A stretch of 64,000 bases of DNA from Cocos nucifera (Eukaryota > Streptophyta > Magnoliopsida > Arecales > Arecaceae). This document shows, in pieces, positions 47,201-59,275 of the stretch (position 1 is the first letter of the stretch; every line of letters starts with the position of its first letter). The stretch is taken from NCBI GenBank assembly GCA_006176705.1, contig QRFJ01000295.1, positions 265,001 to 329,000 of the forward strand. The letters run 5' to 3'. Made by a program: the position numbers and the translations under genes. The notes below the pieces were generated by a model, which was not told the origin of the DNA, made no database searches, and saw only the letters and a program-made list of their open reading frames with translations.

Positions 47201-49880
47201 CTATCTTTTGGATAGGCTTTGTTCAGCTTGTTGAAGTCTATACACATCCTTCACTTATCGTTGGCTTTCTTGACCAGGATCATGTTAGAGATCCAAGTCG
47301 GATAGCTGATTTCTCAAATAAATCCGACATTGAGAAGCTTATCGACTTCTTCTACTATTGCCTTCTGCCTTTTTGGTGCATGGCTTCGAACTCTTTCTTT
47401 CACTGGTCGATGCTTGGGATCAACGACCAGCCGATGTTCCATAACCTTGATGTCAATCTCAGGCATATCTGCCAAAATGCAGGCAAAGATGTCAGCATTC
47501 CTCCATAAAAAGATGATGAGCTGCTTCCGAACTTCATCCTCCAGATTGGAGCCAATCTACACCATATGCTCCGCATTTTCGTTATTCAGAAAGACGATCA
47601 CAAGATCTTCTATGGGCTCACCTCATTTTTCGGCAAGGTCATCATGGACATCAAGCCCGTTAACTGGGCAGGGGTCAAGTCGAGTGTCATATTGTAAGAC
47701 GGAGTAGCAGTGCCGGCCTGATGCTTGATCACCTCTGATTTCACCTATTCCGTTGCTTGTTGAAAATTTTATTTTCAAGTAATAGATCGATACTATGGCT
47801 CGTAGTGCATTTAGATCAGATCGGTTGAGAATTGCATTGTAAGTGGAGGGGGCTTTTACCATCAAAAAGTCGACCCACATCTTGGCCTGCTTTGGATACT
47901 GTCATGCAGTCACGGCTACAATTATCATTCCCTCTACCAGCACAGCATCGCCAGTGAAGCCGATCAATGGGGAGCTCATGGGTCCCAGACGATTATTGGA
48001 TATGGACATTTTAAAAAAAGCATCATAGTACATAACGTCAGCGAAACTTTCATTATCTATCAAAATGTAGCGTACATCATAATCAGCAATGCTTAAAGAA
48101 ATTACAACCGCATCATTGTGCGAAAATCGGACTCCTTGAGCATCCTCATCGGTGAAAGCGATGGGCTCTTCAATTCTTCACCTCGTTTTGGTCTCGGCCG
48201 ACCTTCTAGCCTTGCCTCCCCGAGGTCCCCAGAAGATGGTGTTAATGATGCCGATCGGAGGTCGATCTTCTTACTGCTCCCCACCCCTCAAAGGTTTTGA
48301 CGGTGGGGGTGCTCTCGACCGATCCTCCTATTCTTCTGACCGACGTCGTAGGAACCGGTTCAGCCTACCACGCCTGATGAGCTCCTTGATCTCATCCTAG
48401 AGCTAGATGCACTCTTCCGTATCATGACCGTGATCATGATGGTAGAGACGGAACTTGCTAGGATTGCATTTGTCGCGATTGGTGCGCATCCTTTCCAATC
48501 TCGATAGTTGAATCCTGATCTCCATTGGTACTTGAATTTTTGGAGCATTGAGAGGGGCATAGTTGTAAAATTTTTTGAAGAAAGAGCTCCGTCACGTCCT
48601 TCTATCCGGGCTTCTTTGCCTTTGGGCTCGGGTAGGGGTCTAGGCTCGCTTACACTCCGGAGGAGTCCAAGAGCATGGTCGAGCTCCGCTCGAGTTTTCT
48701 CCAGCTACGGGCGCATTTGGTTCACCTACCTGCTGCTCTTGGGCGGCTTCATTGTCCCTAGCCTTAAAGGCCTATTCAGCTCAGGCATAACCTTCAATCC
48801 AGACCAATATATCGGCAAAGTTCCTAGAATACTTCTTCTCTAGGAAGAACAATAAATCATTTTTCTGAAGGCCGCTCTTAAGCGCGGCTATTGCAACAGA
48901 CTGGTCCAGATTTTGGACCTCCAATGCAGCAACATTAAACTGGATGATATAAGCTTGGATAGATTTTTTTTTCTGCTTGATATTCATCAGAAAATTTGAA
49001 CCTTGATGAGGACGTCGGTTGCTTACGAAGTGAGCTGCAAACTGATAGCTTATTTGATCGAAGAAAAAGATGGTACCCGACTTAAGTGCTGAGTATTAGT
49101 TCCTGACGGCTTTCTTAAGGATAGATGAGAAAGCTCGACATAGAATGGAATCTAGCGCACCATGGAGAAGCATCATTATCCGGAAGGCCTTCAGGTGGTT
49201 GATCAGATCGGTGGCCTCATTGTAACTCTCAAACTGCAGAAGCTTGAAGTTCGATGGGATTGGTTCCTGCATAATCTTCTGAGAAAAGAAGGATCAGTAT
49301 AAATATCGTTACCGTGGGAGGAGGGAGCATGATGGAGCTCTTCGATTTGTCAGCTCATTTTTTGAAGCCTTTGATCCAGGAGATCTTCGTGATCGTTGAT
49401 CTCCAAGATTTTTTGGTGGAACGGGGGCAAAACTCCCTCCAGGGTCGAGTCATGGTCAGAGCAAGGGCTCTCCATTCTTTACTTCTTCTTTTCGGAGGTC
49501 ATTGATTGGCTATCCCAAGTCGGCCATCCTCAGATCGGATCATAAGGCTCTGGAGAAGTCTACTCCGATCGAATTGATGCCGGCGCCTGCTGATGCATGG
49601 CCTGCACCGCCTCCATGAGCCCATGAATCTACTGGACTAATAGATTGAACTGCTCTGCATCCACTATGGCCGCAGGTGGAGCTTGAGTTATCGGGACTGA
49701 AGTGGGAGTGGATGGATCTGGATGGAATCTGACTGCAGAGGCCGTTGATCGATGGATAGAAGCTTTTCTGGGAGGTATTTTTTTTAAAAAAACTCTTGAG
49801 AAAAAGAAGAGGGATCACTGCTGAGCACTTCTTTAAGAACAAGGGATCCTCAGGAATAGAGGGCCCTTCCTCCAGTGCCA
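44300..49880 (-). pseudogene. Gypsy D gag-pol polyprotein, decayed
   Basis: Minus strand. Gag from about 49,620 (PSNFKLLQFESYNEATDLI near 49,250; YRHHDHGHDTEEC-like knuckle near 48,430). Protease near 48,060 (LIDNESFADVMYYDAF, with Glu where Gly is usual). Reverse transcriptase 47,247-46,750 (MDVFSGYNQIWMA, VMPFGLKNAGATYQRL, catalytic YVDDMLIKS). RNase H 46,647-46,130. Second RNase H 46,075-45,730 (YVDGSSNFAKADVELIL, NNGTEYEALIVGL). Integrase 45,480-44,700 (zinc-binding region, HPSANEKAEVTNR, ILWAYRT). A single frame is largely kept, with stops at positions where the family has Gln, Trp or Arg. Two RNase H domains are diagnostic of the Tat lineage. Confidence 0.92.
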
Positions 49881-49884
49881 ATCC

Positions 49885-50596
49885 TGTTGGTGCAAAATCT
49901 GGTTGCCATCAGAGAAGTACTGAAGTTAGAGAAGACGAAGTTACCATCGATGATCTACAAAATAAGTCTCGTCCAGAGCCCAGGGTGGCGGCTCCGGCAA
50001 GACCCTCCAACGATCAAGTTAGCTTTTTTGATCAATAGAAATGGAGTGCTCAGTCAAGAAAGTTGCAGAATTTTCGAAAAGAAGAAGAGAGCCTAGAAAA
50101 AATATATCTGGAGGGTTTCTTTTATAGATGGAGCCTGTAACAAACTGATAGTGACAGCTGTAACTGTCGGATAGTGGGTCACTTGGGATTACGTGAAGTT
50201 TTTTATGGAAGATAGTGTTTGTTGTCGTGAGGTGCCAGTCCATTTAAAATTTGATAGTCAAAGTTCGGAGGGATGGGCGTTAGTTGGTGATGACCCTTGA
50301 GCTGTATCGGTTCTAGAGGAGTTCGAACTCCTCTAAGGTAGTTCGGGTGTGGGTCAATTCATGCCGTGTATGAGATCAGACTCGTCTAGAGATCTTTCTG
50401 GATGACTGCGGGGAGTTTGGTTGCTGGAGGAGTTTGGAAGGAGTTCGACTACTAGAGGAGTTCGGTTGCTGGAGGAGTTTGAAAGAAGTTCGACCGTTAG
50501 AGAAAGAATTTTTGATCAAAGCTCTTCCATGATTAACAGTTATGTTAGGCTAAGCATCGGACTGGACTTCGATAGGAGCGGAATTTATCCCTAACA
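49885..50596 (-). repeat. Gypsy D 5' LTR (right)
   Basis: TG...CA bounded, 712 bases, followed at 50,597 by the target duplication GAATC. On the minus strand the sequence after it reads GGATTGGCACTGGAGG. A primer tRNA was not recognised. Confidence 0.92.
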
Positions 50597-52092
50597 GAAT
50601 CACATGTTGCCTTGGGCCTTTTCTCAAATAATTCTTAGGATTCATTTGATTGGGATATGTCAAATTATGGAATAATCTAATAATTTATGAGAATCATTTA
50701 TTTTAAAAAATAATTATTAAAAAATAATTTTTATTATATTTGATTGGTAGAAAAATTATTCAAAAAATGATATTAGAAAAATATTACTATATTTGGTTGG
50801 AGATAATCTTATATAGGAATATAATAAAATTTATAAATATATTGCATATATAATACTATCTCCATCTTAACTTTTTTGTAAAAAAATTTTATTGAATGAA
50901 TTTAAAAATAATATAATAAATTTAATTATTATATATATAATTTTATTGAAGATATTTTTATCAAATATGGATTACTATCATTCGAAAATTTATAAAAGAC
51001 TAACCCCCATGATATTTATTTTATTTTCTTTCAAAAATAAGTATGCGATCTATCAAATTTTTTTATCATCTCTTTTTTTTATTTTTCATACCAAATATGA
51101 TAATTTAATATAAGATTCATTTTTTCATATCAAATTACTCTCAACCAAAAAGATTCTTGGTAGAATTCTATAATTATTGTTTGCTTAAAGAAGCACCTTT
51201 GGCAATAAGCCATTGTTTTGACACACGTAAGAGGCTGTTTATAAATGGTATATAGAAAACACTTAAGATAAATATATCTTAGTTGGTACTGCCCGTATTA
51301 TGTTTTAAGGGCTTTTTTTTTTTTTTTTTTTTTTTTGAACAAAAAGGTGGCAAGCCGTCTTACATTTAATCGAATGAAAAGAGAAAGAAGCAGTATTGTG
51401 CATTTAGTTTAATTGCGATAAAGCCCAAGATCTTATGTGCATGCTTGAATGAAACATCAATCTTTGATGTTGAACAAGTCTATTTTTAAGCGACCACATT
51501 GACTTAGTTCAAATGGTTAGATACGCTAGGCAATCAGAGAAGAAACTACATGCTATGTTACAATGGGCAGATACACTAAGGATCCTTATTATGAAAATCT
51601 TTATCATTATTTGTCATAATTAATCATGTTATCATAGTATATGCTTTGTAGTAGCATTTTGAACAAGATAGCTTTCATATTAAAATCATTTTCCGAATAA
51701 GGATGTGGATTAATGATGGATTTTGGTAGAACATTGTGCTCAACAGCCAATTAGAAAAATATAAATAGGTGCAACAAGGGATCTATATCAAATGCATGGG
51801 TGCTCTATGATGATACAGAAATGGGCTCCATCTCATGAACTTGTTGCGATGTTCACATCCAAGCTACCAGGGCACATGCTCAGGCTAAAGCTGTTGATTC
51901 TAATGATACTGGGGCGGCTCAATGTTCCCAAGTTTCAAACTCTAAACAATAATATTATACCCTCTATGATAGGTGGGTTAGGGATCTTTAATTGATGATA
52001 TACGTAGAGAGCTAGGAGTAGGAGAAAATGGTTGGTCCCATTCCATGAACTTTCTTAGTTGTTTGTTTCAAACAAGGGATGTCAACAGGTTT

Positions 52093-52094
<2 letters not shown>

Positions 52095-52138
<44 letters not shown>

Positions 52139-52139
52139 T
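52095..52139. repeat. (AC)n(AT)n compound microsatellite
   Basis: About 14 AC followed by about 8 AT dinucleotides. Confidence 0.95.
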
Positions 52140-52885
52140 TTGTGGTCACAAAAAAGTAAAAGATATTGCTAGCTTCCCAGCTGGAAAACTCTTTGTAAAT
52201 GTATCATAGAGTTGAGGTTTGAATTCTGCTTTCATTGGAATTGAGGCAGTTTAAATGTGTAGGCCAAAATTTCCTATCAGTCTTGGCTACCCTACAGAGA
52301 AAAAGAACAAAATAGTGGACCAATCCTGCACCTTTCTCTAAACATTTTTGAGATGGACCATAGGCTCTTAGAAGGGTGATTTTTGTTGAGCTCACACCAT
52401 CTGGATTTTTTTTCGATGTGCAAGTGATGTAAAGAGGATGGATTCCATAGGGAACCCCTTCTAATCTAAAGTATGCTTGCAAGACGAGCCTTTTTCCAAA
52501 ATGCTTGAAAGCTCTTCAAAGTTTAAAATGGCCGCCAACTTTGACCAGAAAGGCGAAAGCTGTACACCATATGGAGTATCTTTAATGAAAGAAATGGTGT
52601 CCAAGTATCATACGATACTTGGAGTTGAACACCAAATCGTGAAGAGAGCAAGGAAACCGCTTTCCCTTTTGTTGTGTGCCATTAAATATGTACATATCTT
52701 TTTTTTGACCAAATCGTCTCTATCACCTATTAATTGGGTTACATGTACATTATCTTAGTGCTGTATATGGTTTTATGCAAGTCATTCTAATTATGTTTGG
52801 CTATAAATTTCAGAATATTTTTGGCTCGGTGTTTTTGTCCCGGTCATTAAAAAAAAAAAAAAAAGGTATGCTGAAATGATGTGCT

Positions 52886-53480
52886 CAAATGAAGGTGTTG
52901 TGGTCAAGGATGCTCGGATGGATCAGTCTCCTCTTCCATAGACATAAGAAATTACCTGCTTCGATCTCTAGCTAAAAATGCCAACGTGAGAAAAAAATCT
53001 TCTATTCCATATGAGTCATGCGCCCTTCTATACAACAACACTTGCTGGAAGTGCATCCTAATCAGTGGAATTGGTGGAGACTAATGTTATGGTCAAGAAT
53101 ACTCTGAAATGTCCTTCCTTCTATACAACAACACTTGCTGGAAGTGCATCCTAATAAGTGGAATCGGTGGAGACCAATGTTATGGTCAAGAATACTCTGA
53201 AATGTGAGGTATCGTCCGCTTTTGGACACTGGCCTCATAACTTTGTAAGTATTTTTTCATAGAGAGCATTAATGTTGTGGTTAAGGATTCGAATTGCTAG
53301 ATTATCTTCACGCCCACATACATAAAGTATTGTCTCGGTCTCTGACATTTATGGTATGGAGCCTCATAATTTTGCTCTTTAAAAAACATTTCTTCTAATC
53401 CATACAAGTCATATTTCTTTTTGATTGATAATCGATGTGGGACTAAAGATGCCATCATTCCACAATAAATAGCTTTATGC
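52886..53480. repeat. Dispersed repeat, copy 1 (also at 58,960-59,275)
   Basis: Shares with the second copy, in order: GTTGTGGT(C/T)AA, a CTCAT.ATTTTGCTCTT block, ATA(C/T)AAGTC, and a GATGTGGGACTA-like end (ATATGAGACTA in copy 2). Class unknown. The 93-base duplication lies inside this copy. Confidence 0.45.
53024..53209. repeat. Tandem duplication, unit 93 bases, two copies
   Basis: Copies start CCTTCTATACAACAACACTT at 53,024 and 53,117 and differ at only a few positions (such as AATCAGTGG against AATAAGTGG), so the duplication is recent relative to its surroundings. Confidence 0.9.
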
Positions 53481-55985
53481 AAGAAATAGTTTAGGGCAAC
53501 ATTTGCTGCAATAATTATATCCGACCTCTTAGAGGCTTACAACAAATGCATGCTTGCATATGAGATATTTTGAAAGCAAAGTGGCTCGATCGGATATCCA
53601 ATACTTGATTTTGAAATGTAGTTGGAAGAGCAATAATAGAACGCACGTGCCTATCGCCCATATCTAATAAATTGCTTAGAGATTAAACAACAAAATGAGA
53701 GGAAGAATGCAACCAATATATTAATAGTATAACTAAATTAGTTTAAAATTGATAAAATTCCTCTTTTAGGGCTTGTTTGGATGGCCGGATAACTTCGAGC
53801 ATCTCCAAAATACATGGCAAACTTTGAGTTTCGTGTTCATCAACCGAGCCATGCAGCACATTGAAGCAATATCATTGAATGCTTTCTAAATTTCAAAATT
53901 CCATCATGTACGATGTTTGGATCCCAAGACAGCACCAAGTTTTTGCTCTGAAAAGGATCTAAATCGCACTCATGCAAAGTCCAAAACTTTCGACCATCCA
54001 AATGATGGCCCTTTGGTCCCCCTCTTATTTTTTGATCTTGTTTTCAAAAATCCAAGAGGAAAAATAAATTCCACCGAAGAACATATACAATGAGACCTTT
54101 TAAACTCCATCGATTCATTAAATCTTCAAAGATTTCAGTAGAAAAGATTTATTGTTTTGAAGAAAAGTGAAAGCGAAAACAAAAGATAGCGGAAGTTTTA
54201 TACCAACACTTTTGTTTTCGGCAAGCCAGATAAATTAAATAGTACGAATACGAATACATTCATTTAAATTTCAAAGTAAAATGTTCAAAAATTAATGTGG
54301 AAGATATGCCCAACGATCCCCTAATATAATCCTGGTATGATAGTTTGCCATCTAGCCTGCAACACTATTAACTTTCGTGCAAATATGTGAATCTTATAGA
54401 GAGCGGCATCATGTGAAAGTAGATGGCAAAAATGGCTCAAAATAACCAAAGCTACCAAGATCACATGAACCCTTGGAATGGATGTTAGACCGGGAGACAT
54501 ACCTTCAAGACAAGGGCCATCCAATTCCCTCACAAGGAGAAAAAGTTGTCCCCCAAGATAAGTCCTGCCATCCGGTAGTGTGGGAGGTTGCGGGCTGGTG
54601 GTGGATATCTTGTCCTCCCTCATTTTCTATTTCTGGCATGCTTCGTTTTTTACAGGGCGGCTGGGACATGTTGCATGTGCCTCGGACGTTGGTCACGATA
54701 ACACGGTCACCAAATTACACCGTGGTTGCACTTGTCGCGTTGCAACACGGCGTGTAGGATGAGGAGCCAAAGGATCCCCAACGTGGACATCCTTTCTTCT
54801 CGTACCTCGCGAGCCAAATGAGAATGGTCTCGCGCGTACACCGATGTTTTCCTTCGGTTGGGAAAAAAAAAAAAAGGTTATTTTCCAGCATCCTAATCTT
54901 TATTGGCCTGTTTCTCTTTTTACTCCTCGTTTGGTGAAACCGGTCACGATCATTTTGGATTGAGAATATTTGGCCATTTTTTGCTATCGTGCTAAAAATT
55001 ATCAACTAAATAATGACAACAAATCATTTTTAGTTGGTATTAAATTAAACCCTAATTTGACGATTCGGAAGAGTACTCTTTTTTTTTTTTCTTTATGATT
55101 GTAATTCACCTGGACCATAATGACAACCCGAGTGGCTTTCGAGAATACAATCATCATTACAAATTTTTTATTAACATACGAATTTTTTTTAAAAAAAATT
55201 TGAACACCGAAGAAAAATGAGATTTTTCTTTTTCCTTCTTTAGGGGCTTCTCCCCGCTCTCCATCCTATACCCATTCGATCCCATGCAGATCAGAGCCCA
55301 GGGTTTTTTCCCCACTTTGTTTCTATTCTAGTTGCTACTCCCACCTTCCATCCCATCCCAATCCTCACTCTATTAGATCAGCGCCCGAACCTTCCAACAG
55401 ACCGAGCCACTGCTAGAGACGAGAGCTTAGCATGATTGGAAATCGAAGCAAGGGTCGATGCTTTGCAGACCAAACACCCACACCAACCGAAGTTCCAAAA
55501 TAGAATAAGACGCTATTCACTTACATGCATAACTAATTTGATCGTTGTTGCAAAACTCGAACAAATTGAAACCATTCAAAATATTGACTGAAGCATTACA
55601 TATGGTATAAGATAATAATGTCACACTTTGCCAGCATCAAGATATTGGTCTTCGAAGAGCCACATGCAGCATCAATCAAGCCATCAAAATCTTTCTCCAT
55701 TTTGCCAAGACGTTTCATGATGCAAGATGCTCCAACACTACAAAATTATGGAGAGTGTAAACGTAGCTGAATCAAACCCTCCCCAACCTTTTAGCATCCC
55801 ATTATTCCATCTTCGCATCTTTTGCAGACAGACCATGTCCCCCATGTGGGCTGTAAAACTTTACACTCATGATCTAAAAAGCCCTTCAACACACGCACAA
55901 TGTCTCTCTTTTGCTAGGGTTAGGGTTTTGGACCGTGGAAGCTAGCCACTTTTGCGAACAAGAGGGAAGTCAAAAGGCAGGGTGC

Positions 55986-56090
55986 CCACGTGGCATCGAG
56001 TGGGGCCGGGGGATGAAAGATGGTTCCATGTGCAGGGTGACGTGGCCACGTGTGATCATTTTCCTCCGAGAGAATCTTTGCCACGTATTT
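55986..56090. promoter_or_regulatory. Cluster of four ACGT motifs (two perfect G-boxes)
   Basis: CCACGTGG at 55,986-55,993; GACGTGGC at 56,039-56,046; overlapping GCCACGTGTG at 56,045-56,054; GCCACGTATT at 56,080-56,089. G-box/ABRE motifs bind bZIP and bHLH factors in plants, and clusters usually mark responsive promoters. On the plus strand an ATG in CACCATGG context lies at 56,165, but it opens only 27 codons before a stop. No gene is assigned. Confidence 0.5.
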
Positions 56091-58090
56091 GGCTCTTCCT
56101 AAAGGAAAGGCCTTAAAAATCCGTGAGAACTATAAGGGAAAGCAGGAGAAGCACCCATAACACCATGGTCCACAGGAGGAAGCTAACAAAACCATTATCT
56201 TCCATCAATGACAAAAAGCAAAATTACTTAATGAGTATAGGATGGTAAGAGTTGCAAGAATAGCTCATTGCCAACTTTTTATTTTCTCGTTGTTTCCATG
56301 GGAAGAATACCCTTTTTTTCATTTTTATTTTTATCTTTTTTTCTTTTCAACACCTGTTTTGGACCTTTTATCCAAAAAAAAAAGACACCTTGTACTCTCT
56401 AGCTAGGGTGGATAAAAAACTGAGGGGAAGATTAAGGGAGTCTATTGATTCTAGATAAAACACATTATGCAGCATATATTTCAAATGCCGACACATCTCA
56501 TTTCCATCTACACATTATTTAAGATGGCTCCTCTAAATGGACTTCCACCAAATGCCCTACCTTTGTTTACCATAGCCACCTCATAACTAATGTCTTTTTG
56601 ATTTAAACAATGCTAAACATAGGTGGTTTGCCACTCAGGCAAATGGCCACAACGTTTTTTTAATGCTTGCTATATATCGTAAATTCTCAAGAAAGAGGAA
56701 ATTAAGATGACAAATATATATCTATATCCTCATAGGCCATGGAGCACTACTCATTGTCGTGTTGGGGACCATGAAAGTGAGACATGAACAGCTGAAAAGA
56801 ATTCATTATTGTAGTCTAATGTATTTATCAAAAAAATAATATTATAAAAATTATTTCCTACACTGCGTGCAGCATATGGACATACACATCACGAATCACA
56901 TGCACTTATTCCTATAAATCCCATACATTTCAATACACGGCTATTAGGACGAGCAGCTATTATTGGTGGCATGCACGCTCACATGGTGTATGTTAGCCTT
57001 TCTTCTTGATCCCTTGAGTCTTATGTGGTTACAATTGTTGCCTATCTCTTTTTCTCCATGTTCATCTATTTATATGAAGCTCCCTTGACTAGGCATTCGA
57101 TATGTGACCTAACTTGCCCGCCTTTTTGGCATTTTTAAGACCATATGATGAATAATGTCGTATGAGCACATTAAATCATTTTTGCAAGTTGCAGAAAGGA
57201 ACCCTTTGATCCTTAGATTCTCTTGCCCTTTCCTTCTCATCAATAGGAGTTGTGGGCTTTATTATTGATAAAGAAGTCTCATACTGCATAAAAGCTACGA
57301 CTTTTGATCTATGGTGCCGAGAGAAATATTCCCATCTTTGATGTAGATTGTTATTTAATAATGGATGGAGAAATATCACATGATTAGCTTGAAAAGTTAT
57401 GTTCACATCATTTGACATTGACCTATATAGATACATTATTGTTGTCATTTTTGCCATGAGTAAATATGTGAACGCATAAAACTTCACCAAAGTTGTCATT
57501 ATTTTGATCCTTTTTCCTTGTAACTGTAGATGTGATCGGTTTGGATATAACTTATATTTTTGATTTTTTATATATCATGAACAGAAAGAAGATTACCAAA
57601 ATCACCATACTGTCTTGGATGATTTTCTCAAAAAAAAAAAAAAAAACTCTCTACTTATGGATAAAGGAATGGCCGAATGGTAGTGACATATATGATACTG
57701 CAAAGAAAACATAGATGGCTATAATGAGAGGCTTGGAAGGAACAACTATATAGTCATTTAGATATCTTTTTCACCAAGTCCCTTTAACATATGGCTTAGG
57801 CCAGTCATTTTACGATGCACGTTGTCTTCGCTTGCTGATAAAATGTATCATCAAAGATTGTCCTTGGTGAACGTCAATGGATCTCTGGTTGGTAAATCTT
57901 ATTTTTACCTCCACTGCATACATAGCAGATAATTTTGTTGGATATCTGAAGCTTTCACCCAGATAATGGAGTTTAGTTTGTATCCCACAGGTGAAGATGC
58001 AATTTACCCTATCATTTAAATTTAAATATATGAAAAAGAAAGGCTTCAAAGATCTTGAGCTATAATCATGAACTCAAGATCTTACACTCT
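56091..58090. other. Spacer without recognised genes
   Basis: AT-rich. Short open frames on both strands (for example 57,176-57,499 minus and 57,810-58,049 minus) have no family resemblance. A poly-A run lies at 57,631-57,645. Confidence 0.45.
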
Positions 58091-58099
58091 ATCAAAGTA

Positions 58100-58620
58100 G
58101 GGATGGCAATGGGTCAGATATGACGCAAGTAGGCCATTACTCATATCCATTCAGTATTCACCTTAAGATTCAGATGGAGCAAAACAGATAGAGTTAGATG
58201 GGATTGAATGGATTGGGTTAGATAAAATCGAAAAAAAAATATTTTTTATATACAAATCTAAAAAAGAAAAATATAAAAATAAATCTTAGTACGTCGTATA
58301 ACATTAAATAATATAAGAGTTGAAGGCATCAAAAATAATAAACCAAACATTTAATAACATTAGAAATATAATAAATAAAAAAATATTACTTTTTGTCTCT
58401 CAGATTAAGAATAGTAATCGACTGAGAAAAATGAACAACTAAGCATCGGACTATGTAATCTTTCACAGGTACGATATATCATCCTCAAGAGTTAAGTGAA
58501 ATTGGAATAAAAGATGGGGAGGAGATCTGTGAAGAGTTATTGTATATTTAAGTCAAGTTGACAATGGATTTTGTGTTCAGATCCTTTACGGGTCGGCATA
58601 GGTACCCGATGGAGCAAAGT
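58100..58620. repeat. Possible dispersed repeat ('GGGATGGCAATGGGTC' type)
   Basis: Begins AGGGATGGCAATGGGTCAGAT and ends near GGGTCGGCATAGGTACCCG. Sequences opening with 'GGATGGCAATGGGT' are common at ends of plant dispersed repeats. The interior is AT-rich and non-coding. Borders uncertain. Confidence 0.35.
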
Positions 58621-58624
58621 AAAA

Positions 58625-58840
58625 CTACCGCCCCTCTGCGAGAGGCCATTCTCTCCAAGCTTTCTCATGCCAAGCGTGGTCACGATACAAGCTAATAATG
58701 GCCTTGGCTAACGAGGGGGTGTCCTCCAGGTAGGCATTGATGGAACTTGCAGCAAATTGCTGTCTAACCCATAAAGAGAGCATAGCTTTTCGGCCTTTCC
58801 ATCTCTGGCAACTCTTGATTAAAGGGTGGATTGGATCCAT
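58625..58840 (-). other. Unrecognised 71-codon ORF with gene-like composition
   Basis: ATG at 58,840, stop TAG at 58,625. The product starts MDPIHPLIKSCQRWKG and ends EKAWREWPLAEGR, with several Trp and an amphipathic helix-like middle (TPSLAKAIISLYRD). GC content is higher than its surroundings. It could be a fragment of a captured or decayed gene. No family was recognised and no promoter is visible. Confidence 0.25.
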
Positions 58841-58959
58841 CAAATCACGGTAACTTTAGTTTGATGGCCTACTTCGCTTTACAGAGCAGTCACGTGAACC
58901 AATCCAGAGTACATAAAAATTTGAAGTTGCATGTCTAATTGATGCGTGTTCGGATAACG

Positions 58960-59275
58960 GCTACAATTATATGATGGAGACTAAAGTTATACATCTCTCA
59001 GCAATGGTGTTGTGGTCAAAAACTTATAGCTGAGCATATGAGATGTTTTTCGAAAGGTGCTTGGAGGAGCCTTACAGTCGGAGGAGCTCTAATATTATGA
59101 TAAAAAATTTATAATTTAGCATATTATATATTATTCATTCTAATTCATAAATCTCATGATTTTGCTCTTCAAAGATACTTAAGATGGATGATCCCTTTCT
59201 ATATAAGTCCGAATTTTTCTTAATTTATCATCAATATGAGACTAATTATGTCTTTCTTTTTACACCATAACAGAT
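58960..59275. repeat. Dispersed repeat, copy 2
   Basis: Parallels 52,886-53,480 (see that entry), with more substitutions. Ends near ATATGAGACTAATTATG. Confidence 0.4.

Larger units (their letters stand above)
38720..50596 (-). mobile_element. Gypsy D: complete Ty3/gypsy element of the Tat type, decayed
   Basis: LTRs 38,720-39,413 and 49,885-50,596 (TGTTGG...CTAACA on the plus strand, the left one mutated to TATTGG). They are flanked by identical pentamers GAATC at 38,715-38,719 and 50,597-50,601. Minus-strand coding order is gag, protease, reverse transcriptase, RNase H, a second (archaeal-type) RNase H, then integrase, which is typical of the Tat lineage. A long region between integrase and the 3' LTR carries plus-strand ORFs and a tandem array. 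Stops are frequent, so it is inactive. Confidence 0.93.
50602..55980. other. Gene-poor spacer
   Basis: AT-rich, with a T24 run (51,313-51,336), an (AC)n(AT)n microsatellite and a tandem duplication. No open frame shows family resemblance. Open frames near 52,477-52,758 and 54,321-54,757 overlap on opposite strands without codon bias and are not supported. Confidence 0.5.

Noticed and set aside
54321..54757. Overlapping 94- and 100-codon frames on both strands
   Set aside because: No family resemblance, no splice or promoter signals, and neither strand shows better coding composition than the other.
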